Part shown: one piece after another, positions 15,576 to 23,668 of the stretch | How positions within the stretch are numbered: the stretch's first letter is position 1 | How the letters are laid out: the number at the start of each line of letters is the position of its first letter | Assembly (NCBI RefSeq): GCF_020400585.1 | Contig: NZ_JAINVF010000029.1 | Coordinates: 1 to 64,000 of the forward strand | DNA from: Streptomyces sp. NK08204 | Lineage (GTDB): Bacteria; Actinomycetota; Actinomycetes; Streptomycetales; Streptomycetaceae | DNA length: 64,000 nt | Direction: 5' to 3' | The notes under the pieces: model-generated | Database searches by the model: none | What the model was told of the DNA's origin: nothing | The model's input: the letters and a program-made list of their open reading frames with translations, nothing else | Made by a program: the position numbers and the translations under genes

Positions 15576-15763
15576 TCAAGTCGTCGCTTCGTCGGGCAAG
15601 CCCGTGGCTCCTGCTTGATCTCGCCCCGGAGAACAGAAATGATCACGCCTTCGACAGCGAGGCAGCAGCGGCCCGGTCTGTCGTTGCGGTGGATCGGCTC
15701 TGGACGCCGGTCAGCTGACGCTTCGCAGGGCGGCGTGTCGAGGCGTGATGACGTGGGGCAGGA

Positions 15764-16732
15764 TCAGGTGGTCAGGTCTGAGGCCGCGTCGACGAGGGCT
15801 TGGAGCAGCCGCTGGGGGTCTTCGGCGATGCGGTTGCAGACGTAGAGCCACCATTCCGTGCCGAAGACGATGTACTCCCGGGTGGGGTGACCGCGCTCGG
15901 CCATGGCGGTGAGGCGGTCGGGCCCCAGGCCGAGGAGGGTCTCGAACTCCCAAGGGGCCGAATCGTGGCCCTTCCCGCCGAGGTGCTGGTCAATGCGGTT
16001 GATCAGATCCCAGTCATGGGTGGCGAAGGAGCATGGATGGCCCGAATCGGCCAGCTGTTCCGCGTACGCAAGATAGGCGGCGGTCAGGGCCGGGGCCTCG
16101 CGCCGGTGGGCGATGGCATCAGGTTCGAGGAAGGCGCCCTTGACCAGGCGGATGCGGCCGGGACGGGAAAGCAGCTCCGGCAGGTCGTCTGCGGTGCGAT
16201 ACAGGCGTGCCTGGACGGTGATGCCCACATGGTCGAACTGCTTGCACAGCCTGCGGTGCAGGGCAAGCACCTCGTCGGTACGGTCGGAGCCTTCAGCCGA
16301 GATCACCATCTCCCGCCCGGTGTCGGCGGTGGCCTGGGCGATACGGGAGGCGTTGGCAAGGGCAAGCTCGGCGTCGACGGCGAGGCCGATGTGGGACAGG
16401 TCGAGGGAGATCGAGCACCCGGGTGGCAGCAGCCGGGCCGCGGAGAGGAACGTGTCGGTTTCCTCCGTGGCTCGCTGCGGGTCGCGGCAGCTCTCGCCCA
16501 TGTACTCGACGTTCACACGGTGGCCGACGGCCAGGGTCTGCTGCGCCCGGTCCAGGGCGTCGGGCAGTGTTTCACCGGCCACGTACCGCCGCGCAACTTT
16601 GCGGGCCAGAGGGCCCAGGACCGGGTCACCTGGGATGCGCCACTTCAGCTCCTCGTCGAGCGCGAGCCCACGCAGGACTTGGGCAGCCTGTGACGAGAGG
16701 GCGGCGTTGGCGGCAGGGGTCTGCGTGATCAT
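15764..16732 (-). CDS. proline dehydrogenase
   Basis: A 322-residue FAD enzyme of the monofunctional bacterial PRODH type that oxidises proline to pyrroline-5-carboxylate. The barrel strands carry recognisable blocks: SLDLSHIGL, REMVISAEGSDRTDEV, VQARLYRTADDL, RIRLVKGAF, FATHDWDLI and the C-terminal EWWLYVCNRIAEDP, where the family has its substrate-binding YxxRRxxE-like helix (here degenerate). Length is normal. No pyrroline-5-carboxylate dehydrogenase gene is adjacent. It is divergent from a GlxA-type regulator, which may control it. It may instead be a tailoring enzyme acting on proline-derived units, but no such pathway is visible here. Confidence 0.85.
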   Translation of the reverse strand: MITQTPAANAALSSQAAQVLRGLALDEELKWRIPGDPVLGPLARKVARRYVAGETLPDALDRAQQTLAVGHRVNVEYMGESCRDPQRATEETDTFLSAARLLPPGCSISLDLSHIGLAVDAELALANASRIAQATADTGREMVISAEGSDRTDEVLALHRRLCKQFDHVGITVQARLYRTADDLPELLSRPGRIRLVKGAFLEPDAIAHRREAPALTAAYLAYAEQLADSGHPCSFATHDWDLINRIDQHLGGKGHDSAPWEFETLLGLGPDRLTAMAERGHPTREYIVFGTEWWLYVCNRIAEDPQRLLQALVDAASDLTT

Positions 16733-16803
16733 GCGCTGTGCCTAGCTTTTCGTGGGACGGAGGAACGCCTGCGAGCCTTCCAGACAGGTGTTACCACCTG
16801 GGA

Positions 16804-16840
16804 GTGGCGGAAATGACAGGTAAGCTGAAATTCCTGCCAC
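16804..16840. promoter_or_regulatory. dyad between proline dehydrogenase and the GlxA-type regulator
   Basis: GTGGCGGAAAT and ATTCCTGCCAC pair at 9 of 11 positions across a 15-base spacer. It sits in the shared divergent promoter, so it is a candidate operator for the AraC-like regulator. Confidence 0.4.
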
Positions 16841-16864
16841 CGTCGTAAGAGGGATCGGGAACCG

Positions 16865-17833
16865 ATGCTTCATGACGTCGCCGTCCTGGCTCTCCAGGGT
16901 GCCCACGCCTTCGAGCTGGGCGTGTTCTGCGAGGTCTTCGGGATTGACCGCAGCGACGACGCGCTGCCCGTGTACGACTTCGCTCTGGTCTCGGCCACCG
17001 GCGACAGTGTGCCGACCCGCCACGGCTTCGAGGTGCGGGCCCGTCACGGCCTGGAGCGGCTGGCCTCGGCGGACCTCATCTGCGTCCCGGCCTACGACCC
17101 GCGCGTGAGCCAGCCGGACCGCCTGACCGAGGAACTGCGGGCGGCTGTGAAGCGTGGCGCTCGTGTCCTGAGCATCTGCACCGGGGCCTTCCTCCTGGGC
17201 GAGGCCGGGCTGCTCGACGAGCGACGCTGTACCACCCACTGGCGCTACACCGACGAACTCGCCCGCCGCCACCCGCGCGCCCACGTCGAGTCGGACGTGC
17301 TCTACGTCGACGAGGACCCGGTCATCACCGGCGCCGGGACCGCCGCCGGCGTCGACACCTGCCTGCACCTCATCCGCAAGGAGCACGGCAGCGCCGTCGC
17401 CAACGCGATCGCCCGCCGCATGGTCACACCCCCGCACCGCGACGGCGGCCAGCACCAGTACCGCCGACGCCCGCTCCCCCGGGAGGGGACCGGGTCTCTC
17501 GCCCCTGTTCTGGCCTGGGTGGAAGCCAACCTCGACCAGGACCTGACCGTCGACGCCATGGCCCACCGTGCCCACCTCTCGCCACGGACCTTCGCCCGAC
17601 GCTTCAGGCAGGAGACGGGGACCACTCCGCTGCAATGGCTGACCGGACAGCGGGTCCTGCTCGCGCAGCACCACCTGGAGACCACGGACGACCCGGTAAC
17701 CGCGATCGCCCACCGCACGGGCTTCGGCACCGTCGACAACCTCCGCCACCACTTCGCCCGACACCTCGGCACGACGCCCCAGGCGTACCGGCGCGCGTTC
17801 AGAGTCCTGCCCGCCGGCCGACGGTCCGCGTGA
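16865..17833 (+). CDS. GlxA-type transcriptional regulator (DJ-1/PfpI plus AraC domains)
   Basis: A 322-residue regulator. Residues 1-190 form a class I glutamine-amidotransferase-like (DJ-1/PfpI) domain, with the nucleophile-elbow segment VLSICTGAFLLGEAGLL. Residues 215-315 form an AraC helix-turn-helix pair (LTVDAMAHRAHLSPRTFARRFRQETGTTPLQWL and DPVTAIAHRTGFGTVDNLRHHFARHLGTTPQAYRRAF). Such proteins sense small metabolites and usually activate neighbouring catabolic genes. It is divergent from proline dehydrogenase with a 130-base shared promoter, making that gene its likely target. Confidence 0.88.
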   Translation: MLHDVAVLALQGAHAFELGVFCEVFGIDRSDDALPVYDFALVSATGDSVPTRHGFEVRARHGLERLASADLICVPAYDPRVSQPDRLTEELRAAVKRGARVLSICTGAFLLGEAGLLDERRCTTHWRYTDELARRHPRAHVESDVLYVDEDPVITGAGTAAGVDTCLHLIRKEHGSAVANAIARRMVTPPHRDGGQHQYRRRPLPREGTGSLAPVLAWVEANLDQDLTVDAMAHRAHLSPRTFARRFRQETGTTPLQWLTGQRVLLAQHHLETTDDPVTAIAHRTGFGTVDNLRHHFARHLGTTPQAYRRAFRVLPAGRRSA

Positions 17834-18110
17834 ACGGAACCAGGCCGGCAAGGTCGTGCCACGCGTCCACCACGGAGACGAGTTCGCCGGTGTCGGTCGC
17901 GGGCGGCGTCGTCATCAGCACGTCGACCGCCACGGCGACCTTCTTCGCCGCCTTCCGCGGCTGGGGCAGTGCCTCGAGCTCGGCGTCGTTGCCCATCCCC
18001 TCGGCCCTCGCGAGCGGTTCGGTGGCCATCAGCGCGTGCAGCGGATCGAGCGCGTCGTCCACCGTGGCGGTCTCCAGGTGCCGCACGGCCGCCGGCAGCG
18101 TGGCGGTCTG
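17834..18110 (-). pseudogene. remnant of a Tn3-family transposase
   Basis: Read leftward, this frame keeps about 90 residues resembling the middle of Tn3-type transposases: LPAAVRHLETATVDDALDPL, HALMATEPLARAEGM and VAVAVDVLM. Both the N-terminal part and the catalytic DDE region are missing, and the frame is surrounded by unrelated sequence. It marks an old transposition event at the left boundary of the polyketide cluster. The call rests on recalled family patterns only. Confidence 0.5.
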
Positions 18111-18269
18111 CCGGGGGACCCCAGCCGTCTCAGTGTCGGTGCCTTCGGGGTCAGCCCGTATAGGGCCGGCCCGGTTCCGCGCGGCCGGGACCCGTCCGGC
18201 GTCGAGCGCGCCGACGGGTCCCAGGCCCCGCACCTCACGGGCGCGGTCCAGCGCGAGTGCATCGTTCGG

Positions 18270-19109
18270 CTAGTTCCTCTCCCGTCCGGTCGCGCGGGCA
18301 TGCGCGATCCGTCCGCCGAACAGGTCGGGCAACGATGCGTCGAGCGCGTAGCGCTCCAGGCAGTCCCGCCAGCCGATGTCGGTGACGTTGTCGAACCCGG
18401 CCTCGGCCAGTTCGGCGGCGATCTCGGCCGGGGTGAAGAACGACTGCCATGGCTCGCCCATCCGGGCCATCGCCTCGGCCTGCGCGGCGCGCCCGGGCCT
18501 GCGGTGCGGCGGCAGCGCGGCGAGCGGCTGGTTGTAGTCGAATACCAGTTCGGCTGGAGCGGGCAACCCCGCCACGAAGCGTGCCGTGTCCAGCAGCGCT
18601 TCCCTGGGCAGATAGGGAACCACCCCCAGCAGCAGGAAGAACGCCGGTGCGTGCCGGTCGAATCCGGCCATGGCGAGCCCCGCTTCCGCGGTCTGCTCGG
18701 TGAAGTCGACCGGGCAGAACACGACCGTGTCCGGTACCTCGATGCCGGCCCCGGTGAGCTGCCGGCGTTTCCACGCCTGGGTGGCCGGGTGGTCGACCTC
18801 GAACACGCGCAGCGCCGGATTCCGGCTCCGGTAGGCGAAGGTGTCCAGGCCGGCGCCGAGGACGACCACCTGTCTGGTGTGCGCGGCGGCGCGCAGCGCG
18901 TCCTCGGCCACCCGGTGGCGCAACGCCATGAACAGCCGGACCTCGGCAGGCATGGCGGGCACGCCGGCCGGCTTCGGGGCGTCGTCGATGCCGCTGATGA
19001 TGCGCGCGGCCAAGGGGTCGGTGAACACACGTGGTGTGTCCGCGACCTGGTGCACGGCGCGGGCGCGCGCCGAACTCAACGCGGTACGGCTGGGCCGGCC
19101 CGTCTGCAT
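18270..19109 (-). CDS. class I SAM-dependent methyltransferase (LCM/PF04072 type)
   Basis: A 279-residue methyltransferase of the leucine-carboxyl-methyltransferase-like group common in actinomycete polyketide clusters. The SAM-binding motif is VVVLGAGLDTFAYRS; the acidic strand is RVFEVDHPATQ and the post-motif strand is FFLLLGVVPYLP. The start overlaps the upstream response-regulator stop (GTGATG) and has AGGAGG upstream. It is the last gene of a five-gene leftward operon. It likely O-methylates a polyketide carboxylate, phenol or enol (inference). A second member of the same family is the operon's first gene. Confidence 0.85.
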   Translation of the reverse strand: MQTGRPSRTALSSARARAVHQVADTPRVFTDPLAARIISGIDDAPKPAGVPAMPAEVRLFMALRHRVAEDALRAAAHTRQVVVLGAGLDTFAYRSRNPALRVFEVDHPATQAWKRRQLTGAGIEVPDTVVFCPVDFTEQTAEAGLAMAGFDRHAPAFFLLLGVVPYLPREALLDTARFVAGLPAPAELVFDYNQPLAALPPHRRPGRAAQAEAMARMGEPWQSFFTPAEIAAELAEAGFDNVTDIGWRDCLERYALDASLPDLFGGRIAHARATGRERN

Positions 19110-19762
19110 CACCTTTTGCCTCCTGTGGTCGTCAAGCGCAGCCGCCGGGCGCAGCTGATCAGCTCCGCCCGCCTGCTGACCCCGAGCTTGACCTTGATCG
19201 ATGCCCGCTGCGCCTCGATGGTGCGTACCGACAGACCGAGTTCGTCGGCGATCTGCTGGTGGGTCAGGCCGTCGGCGATCAGCCCGAGCACCTCGCGTTC
19301 CCGTCTGCTGAGCGCGCCGTCCGGATCGGCGGCCCGGTCGAACAACGCCGCGCCGAGTGCCGGATGGAGGTACCGGCCGCCCGCGGCGAGCGCGTCGACC
19401 GCGGCGACGAGTTCCTCTGCGGCGGCGTCCTTGGGAAGAAACCCGTGCGCACCGGCGGCAAGCGAGTCCCGTGCGGAGTCCAGGTCGTTGTGCATGGTCA
19501 GGATCAGCACCCGGGTGGCCGGCGACACCGCCCGCACGGTGGGCAGGACGCCGAGACTGAGGGTGCCCAGAAAACTCAGGTCGAGCAGCAGCACCGTGGG
19601 GCGGTGCCGGTTCACCTGCTCGACAGTGCCGCGCAGGTCCGCCGCCTCGCCGACGATCCGGTAGCGGTCGTCGGCGAGCAGCGTGCGGATGCCGCAGCGC
19701 ACCACAGGATGGTCGTCGCAGATCAGAATGGTCGGCCGGCACATCGGGTCTGGCGGCGTCAT
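19109..19762 (-). CDS. NarL/LuxR-type response regulator
   Basis: A 217-residue regulator. The receiver domain has the acidic pair ICDDHPVVRCGI, the phospho-acceptor aspartate in VLLLDLSFLG and the lysine in LPKDAAAEEL. A LuxR helix-turn-helix follows at residues 150-210 (LSRREREVLGLIADGLTHQQIADELGLSVRTIEAQRASIKVKLG). It overlaps the histidine kinase gene upstream (ATGA) and the methyltransferase downstream, so the two-component pair is embedded in a biosynthetic operon. Likely role: cluster-situated activation. The repeated GCGGAT/TCCGC dyads before the two rightward operons are candidate targets, shared in possibility with the other LuxR regulator at 25385. Confidence 0.88.
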   Translation of the reverse strand: MTPPDPMCRPTILICDDHPVVRCGIRTLLADDRYRIVGEAADLRGTVEQVNRHRPTVLLLDLSFLGTLSLGVLPTVRAVSPATRVLILTMHNDLDSARDSLAAGAHGFLPKDAAAEELVAAVDALAAGGRYLHPALGAALFDRAADPDGALSRREREVLGLIADGLTHQQIADELGLSVRTIEAQRASIKVKLGVSRRAELISCARRLRLTTTGGKR

Positions 19763-20376
19763 CGCGGGACTTCCCTCTCCGGTACCGGGTCCCTGGGCAG
19801 TACGAGGGTGACGAACGTGCCGGTGCGACCGGACCGGACGGCCAGGTGTCCGCCCGCTTTGCGTGCCTGCGCGTCCATGGCGGTCATCCCGAAGTGGGGG
19901 CTGGTGGTGGCCGGAGCGAAGCCGTGCCCGTCGTCGTACACCGAGCACACCAGCCGGTCCCGCCACGCGGCCACGTTCACCCAGGCATGCCGCGCGTCAC
20001 TGTGTCTGGCCGTGTTGTGCAGCGCTTCCCGCACGATCCGGTAGGCCACCAGGTCGTTTCCCGCCCACCTGCCCGGCGGCGCGGTGCGGTTCTCGACGCA
20101 CATGCGGATACCCGTGGCCGACTGGAGGTGTTCGGCGGTGGCGGCCAGCGCGCTGGGCAGGTCCGGTTGGGGCGGGGCGGGGAGGGCCGAGCCGCTGATC
20201 AGGTGGCGGAGGCCGGCGATCTCGTGGTCCAGCAACAGCTTCAGGTCCGCGCCCAGTTCGCGGGGCAGCGGGCCGTCCTCGGCGAGCGCCTTCTCCAGCC
20301 GGATCCGGGCGATGGCGAGGGCCTGCAGCACGCCGTCGTGCAGTTGCTGGGCCAGCGGAGGCAACTCGCCGCTCAT
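19759..20376 (-). CDS. soluble DesK/NarX-type sensor histidine kinase, minimal
   Basis: A 205-residue kinase containing only the transmitter. The HisKA_3 segment PPLAQQLHDGVLQALAIARIRLE carries the phospho-histidine near residue 12. The ATPase core shows the N-box IVREALHNTARHS and a glycine loop DDGHGFAP...FGMTAMDAQARKAGG. There is no membrane segment and no sensor domain; typical members have 350-450 residues. Its signal must be cytoplasmic or come from a partner protein. The start overlaps the upstream methyltransferase stop (ATGA). The frame is open 11 codons further upstream, but the overlap start is the natural one in this coupled operon. Confidence 0.85.
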   Translation of the reverse strand: MSGELPPLAQQLHDGVLQALAIARIRLEKALAEDGPLPRELGADLKLLLDHEIAGLRHLISGSALPAPPQPDLPSALAATAEHLQSATGIRMCVENRTAPPGRWAGNDLVAYRIVREALHNTARHSDARHAWVNVAAWRDRLVCSVYDDGHGFAPATTSPHFGMTAMDAQARKAGGHLAVRSGRTGTFVTLVLPRDPVPEREVPR

Positions 20377-21074
20377 CGCACCCCCGGAAAGCGTGCGGCG
20401 AACAGGCACACCGCACCGAACCGGACCGTCTCGACGTCGGTGAACCGGGCCTGCAGCTGCTCGTTCAGGTCCTCCAGCCGATCGTCGAGGTTGCTGAACA
20501 CCTCGCTGCGGTTGAGCTTGGCCAGCAGCTTCGTGGAGCGCTTCGTGTGGTGGGGGCCGTCGCCCAGCACGGTGCTGCCGAAGACCCGCGCGCCGCCTCG
20601 CAGGAACGGCACGACGTGGTCGAACACCACCGACTTCTGCCGCATCGAACCGGGCAGGCAGTGCAGCAGGAAGTTCATGCCGACCGAGTCGAACCGCGCG
20701 GTGCCCAGGGCGAACGGCTTGTACGCGTCACCGACCAGGGTCTGGGGTCGATACCGTCTGATCCGGTGCGCCGCGGTGGCCAGCACCACCTCGTTCAGGT
20801 CCAGCAGGGTGATCGACGGGGATTCCGCCGGAAACCGGCAGTTGTCCAGAAACCAGCCGGTGCCGGGTCCGATATCCAGATGGGCCGCGCTGACCTGCCG
20901 GTTGTAATGCGTCAGCATTCGCTTGGGCGGACAACGCCACATGAACCGGCTCACCATGCCGAGTACGAATGTGTCGTAGGCGGCGAGCATCGGACGCCGA
21001 TAGGGCTCGGCGGCGGCCTGAATACGCGCCTCCGTCGGGTTCGGAAGTTCGGTTTGCTCCTGGTTCGATTCCAT
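20373..21074 (-). CDS. class I SAM-dependent methyltransferase
   Basis: A 233-residue methyltransferase, with motif I AHLDIGPGTGWFLDN near residue 66, an acidic motif ITLLDLNEVVL and the motif FDSVGMNFLLHCLPG. It differs from the two LCM-type methyltransferases of the same operon and resembles small-molecule C- or O-methyltransferases that start with a helical lid (YRRPMLAAYDTFVLGMVSRF). It is coupled to the histidine kinase by a four-base overlap. The substrate is unknown and presumably the polyketide of this cluster. Confidence 0.8.
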   Translation of the reverse strand: MESNQEQTELPNPTEARIQAAAEPYRRPMLAAYDTFVLGMVSRFMWRCPPKRMLTHYNRQVSAAHLDIGPGTGWFLDNCRFPAESPSITLLDLNEVVLATAAHRIRRYRPQTLVGDAYKPFALGTARFDSVGMNFLLHCLPGSMRQKSVVFDHVVPFLRGGARVFGSTVLGDGPHHTKRSTKLLAKLNRSEVFSNLDDRLEDLNEQLQARFTDVETVRFGAVCLFAARFPGVR

Positions 21075-21089
21075 GTCCCTCGTCCCGGG

Positions 21090-21935
21090 TCAGTCGCGGG
21101 TCGCGGTGATGAACTGGCCGCCGGTCAGCCGGCCGTCGGGCCGTCCGTACCGTGGCCCCAGTTCGCCGCGCTCGGTGATCTGGAGGGTCCAGCCCTGGCC
21201 GGCCACCCAGTCCCGCCCCTGCGGGCCGAGGCCGCCGCGGACCATGGTGCTGATCCGGTCCGCTCCGGGCGTGGTCAGCGCGGCGGCCTTGGCCCTCGGG
21301 TCCGGCCCCGGCTTGTCCGCATGCTCGAACACCAGCCTGCTGCCCGGCGCGGACAGCCGTCCGACATCGGTGATCACCTTCCGTGCCTGGTCGGCGGTCA
21401 GGTAGGGCAGCACGCCCTCGGCGACCCACGCGGTCGGCCTGCCCGGGTCGAAGGTGCTGCCGGCCAGGCGCGCGGCGAAGTCCTCGCGCAGATCGGCGTG
21501 GACGGCGGTGCGCGAGCGGGCGGTGGGCCGCGCACCGGCGTCGGCGAGCACCTTGTCCTTGAAGGCGAACACCGACGGCGTGTCCACCTCGAACACGTCC
21601 GCGTCCGGCAGCGGCAGCCGGAATGCGCGTGCGTCCAGACCTGCCCCGAGCAGCACCACCTGTGTGACGCCGTCTGCCGCCGCATCGCACACGAATTCGT
21701 CGATGAACCGGGTGCGCACCACCCCCCGGGAGTAGAACAGGTCGACCCAGGCGACCAGCGACGGCCACTCGTCCGCCTCGAGCACCGGCTTGGCCGCGTC
21801 GACGAACGCCTGGGCGTACGGGTCGTGGAACATCCGGTCCGCGCGGGAGGATTCCATGGCCCTGGCCATCGCCACCGCGACCGCGGTGATCCCGGCGCCG
21901 GCCGGTGCCTTTGCCGGTACTGCTGACGCGTCCAT
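21090..21935 (-). CDS. class I SAM-dependent methyltransferase (TIGR00027/PF04072 type)
   Basis: A 281-residue enzyme of the actinomycete LCM-like methyltransferase family. It shows VVLLGAGLDARAFRLPLP (motif I), DVFEVDTPSVFAFK, AWVAEGVLPYLT and LVFEHAD. It is the first gene of the leftward operon that also carries two more methyltransferases and a two-component system. The second of two nearby ATGs is preferred because GAGGAG lies six bases upstream. It shares a 200-base divergent promoter region with the type II PKS operon, consistent with joint control. Confidence 0.85.
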   Translation of the reverse strand: MDASAVPAKAPAGAGITAVAVAMARAMESSRADRMFHDPYAQAFVDAAKPVLEADEWPSLVAWVDLFYSRGVVRTRFIDEFVCDAAADGVTQVVLLGAGLDARAFRLPLPDADVFEVDTPSVFAFKDKVLADAGARPTARSRTAVHADLREDFAARLAGSTFDPGRPTAWVAEGVLPYLTADQARKVITDVGRLSAPGSRLVFEHADKPGPDPRAKAAALTTPGADRISTMVRGGLGPQGRDWVAGQGWTLQITERGELGPRYGRPDGRLTGGQFITATRD

Positions 21936-22095
21936 TCTCATCTCCTCGTGCCCGGGGAAATCAATTGAAATCAGTGAAGCATCGCGCCCGAAAAAGCGTC
22001 AATGGATTCTGTGGGTCGACGATAAACCCATTCGCGAGGATGGGTCGGCCTCATTCTCGGGTATGAGTCGATTTAGTTCTCTTGGCTGAAGATAA

Positions 22096-22111
22096 TGCGG
22101 ATGATTTCCGC
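22096..22111. promoter_or_regulatory. TGCGGAT..TTCCGC dyad upstream of the type II PKS operon
   Basis: TGCGGATGATTTCCGC has GCGGA and TCCGC arms. It lies in the divergent promoter between the methyltransferase and ACP operons, about 40 bases before the ACP gene. Related sites occur at 26192-26228. Confidence 0.5.
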
Positions 22112-22151
22112 GTAGCCTGAGCTGCGGGTTCGTTGCCTAAATGCGAAGGGA

Positions 22152-22406
22152 ATGACCGTGTCGGCATTCACAATTAACGAGCTAATGGAGATCCTGGTCG
22201 TGAAGGCCGGGCTTCCCCGGTCCGCGGTCACCGACGATCCGAGCGCGACGCTGAGCGACGTCGACCTGGACTCGCTGGCGCACCTGCAGGTCAGGGCGGA
22301 GATCGAGGACCGCTACGGGATCGAGCTCGGCGAGGAGTACGCGAACGCGAACTTCGGTGAGCTGGTGAGGCTGGTCAACGAGGGACTGAGCGAGCACGCG
22401 CGATGA
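22152..22406 (+). CDS. type II polyketide acyl carrier protein
   Basis: An 84-residue ACP with the phosphopantetheine serine in DVDLDSLAHLQVRAEIEDRYGIEL near residue 40. The usual glycine before DS is replaced by leucine, which is tolerated in the family. It would carry the growing chain for the KS/CLF pair encoded immediately downstream, overlapping it by four bases. ATG at 22152 is used, but GTG at 22158 is better spaced from GAAGGGA and may be the true start. The order ACP-KS-CLF differs from the usual KS-CLF-ACP of aromatic clusters. Confidence 0.85.
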   Translation: MTVSAFTINELMEILVVKAGLPRSAVTDDPSATLSDVDLDSLAHLQVRAEIEDRYGIELGEEYANANFGELVRLVNEGLSEHAR

Positions 22407-23668
22407 GCGACGAGCGACGCATCGCGGTCACCGGGATCGGTGTGGTCGCGCCCGGTGGCGCCACGCGAAAGGCGTTCTGGCAGCTGCTCACCGACGGGCG
22501 CACCGCGACCCGCCGGATCTCGCTGTTCGACCCGGCGCAGTTCCGCTCCCAACTGGCAGCCGAGGTCGACTTCGACCCGCTCGCCGCGGGCCTGACCCGG
22601 CAGGAGGTGTTTCGGAACGACCGGTTCGTCCAGTTCGCGTTGGTCGCCGCCGACGAGGCGATGGCCGACGCGGGCCTGGAGCCGGAGGGCGGACTCGACC
22701 ATGACCGGATGGCGGTGTGCCTGGGCAGCGCGGTCGGCGCGAGCACCCGCCTCGAGGACGAGTACGTGGTGGTCAGCGACGGCGGCCGTGACTGGCTGGT
22801 CGACCCGGAGTTCGGCTCGGGCTTCCTCTACCAGGCGTGGGTGCCCAGCAGCCTGGCCGCCGAGGTCGCCTGCCGGTACGGCGCCAACGGCCCGGCCTCG
22901 GTGGTCTCCACCGGCTGCACCTCCGGCATCGACGCGATCGGGCAGGCGTACCAGCTGATCCAGGACGACATGGCCGACATCGTCATCGCCGGCGCGAGCG
23001 ACGCGCCCATCACGCCGATCTCGATCGCCTGCTTCGACGCCATCGGCGCCACCAGCGCCCGCAACGACGACCCCGAACACGCCTCCCGGCCCTTCGACGC
23101 GACCCGCGACGGTTTCGTGATGGGCGAGGGATCGGCCGTGCTCATCCTGGAGGAGTACGAGCACGCCCGGCGGCGCGACGCGCACATCTACGCGGAGATC
23201 CTCGGCTACGCCAACCGGTGCAACGCCTTCCACATGACCGGGCTGCGTCCGGACGGCGCCGAGATGGCCGTCGCGATCGGCAGCGCGCTGGCCCAGGCAC
23301 GGCTGGACCCCACCGCCCTGGACTACGTCAACGCGCACGGCTCGGGCACCAAGCAGAACGACCGGCACGAGACCGCCGCGTTCAAGCAGAGCCTCGGCGC
23401 ACACGCCTACCGGGTGCCGGTCAGCTCGATCAAATCCATGGTCGGGCACTCGCTGGGTGCGATCGGCTCCATCGAGGTGGCCGCGACCGCCCTGGCCATC
23501 GAGCACAACGTGGTGCCGCCCACCGCCAACTACGCCCACCCCGACCCCCAGTGCGACCTGGACTACGTGCCCAACACCGCACGCGACCACCGAGTGGACG
23601 TCGCACTGTCGGTCGGCAGCGGGTTCGGCGGATTCCAGTCGGCCATCGTCCTGGCCGGGGTGCGCTGA
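22403..23668 (+). CDS. type II ketosynthase alpha subunit
   Basis: A 421-residue beta-ketoacyl synthase. The catalytic triad is complete: Cys172 in STGCTSGID, the histidine in NAHGSGTKQND and the histidine in MVGHSLGAIGS. It forms a heterodimer with the CLF encoded next, the genes overlapping by one base (TGATG), and elongates ACP-bound polyketide from malonyl units. Typical KS-alpha length. The absence of an associated KASIII, AT or KR gene in the type II part implies an external starter supply, for which the type I PKS of this cluster is a candidate. Confidence 0.92.
   Translation: MSDERRIAVTGIGVVAPGGATRKAFWQLLTDGRTATRRISLFDPAQFRSQLAAEVDFDPLAAGLTRQEVFRNDRFVQFALVAADEAMADAGLEPEGGLDHDRMAVCLGSAVGASTRLEDEYVVVSDGGRDWLVDPEFGSGFLYQAWVPSSLAAEVACRYGANGPASVVSTGCTSGIDAIGQAYQLIQDDMADIVIAGASDAPITPISIACFDAIGATSARNDDPEHASRPFDATRDGFVMGEGSAVLILEEYEHARRRDAHIYAEILGYANRCNAFHMTGLRPDGAEMAVAIGSALAQARLDPTALDYVNAHGSGTKQNDRHETAAFKQSLGAHAYRVPVSSIKSMVGHSLGAIGSIEVAATALAIEHNVVPPTANYAHPDPQCDLDYVPNTARDHRVDVALSVGSGFGGFQSAIVLAGVR

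Noticed and set aside
22837..23667. An extended chain-length factor beginning inside the KS-alpha gene
   Set aside because: The upstream codons are an out-of-frame reading of KS-alpha. The CLF starts at the TGATG overlap with a normal MAAVITGLGVVAPTG N-terminus.
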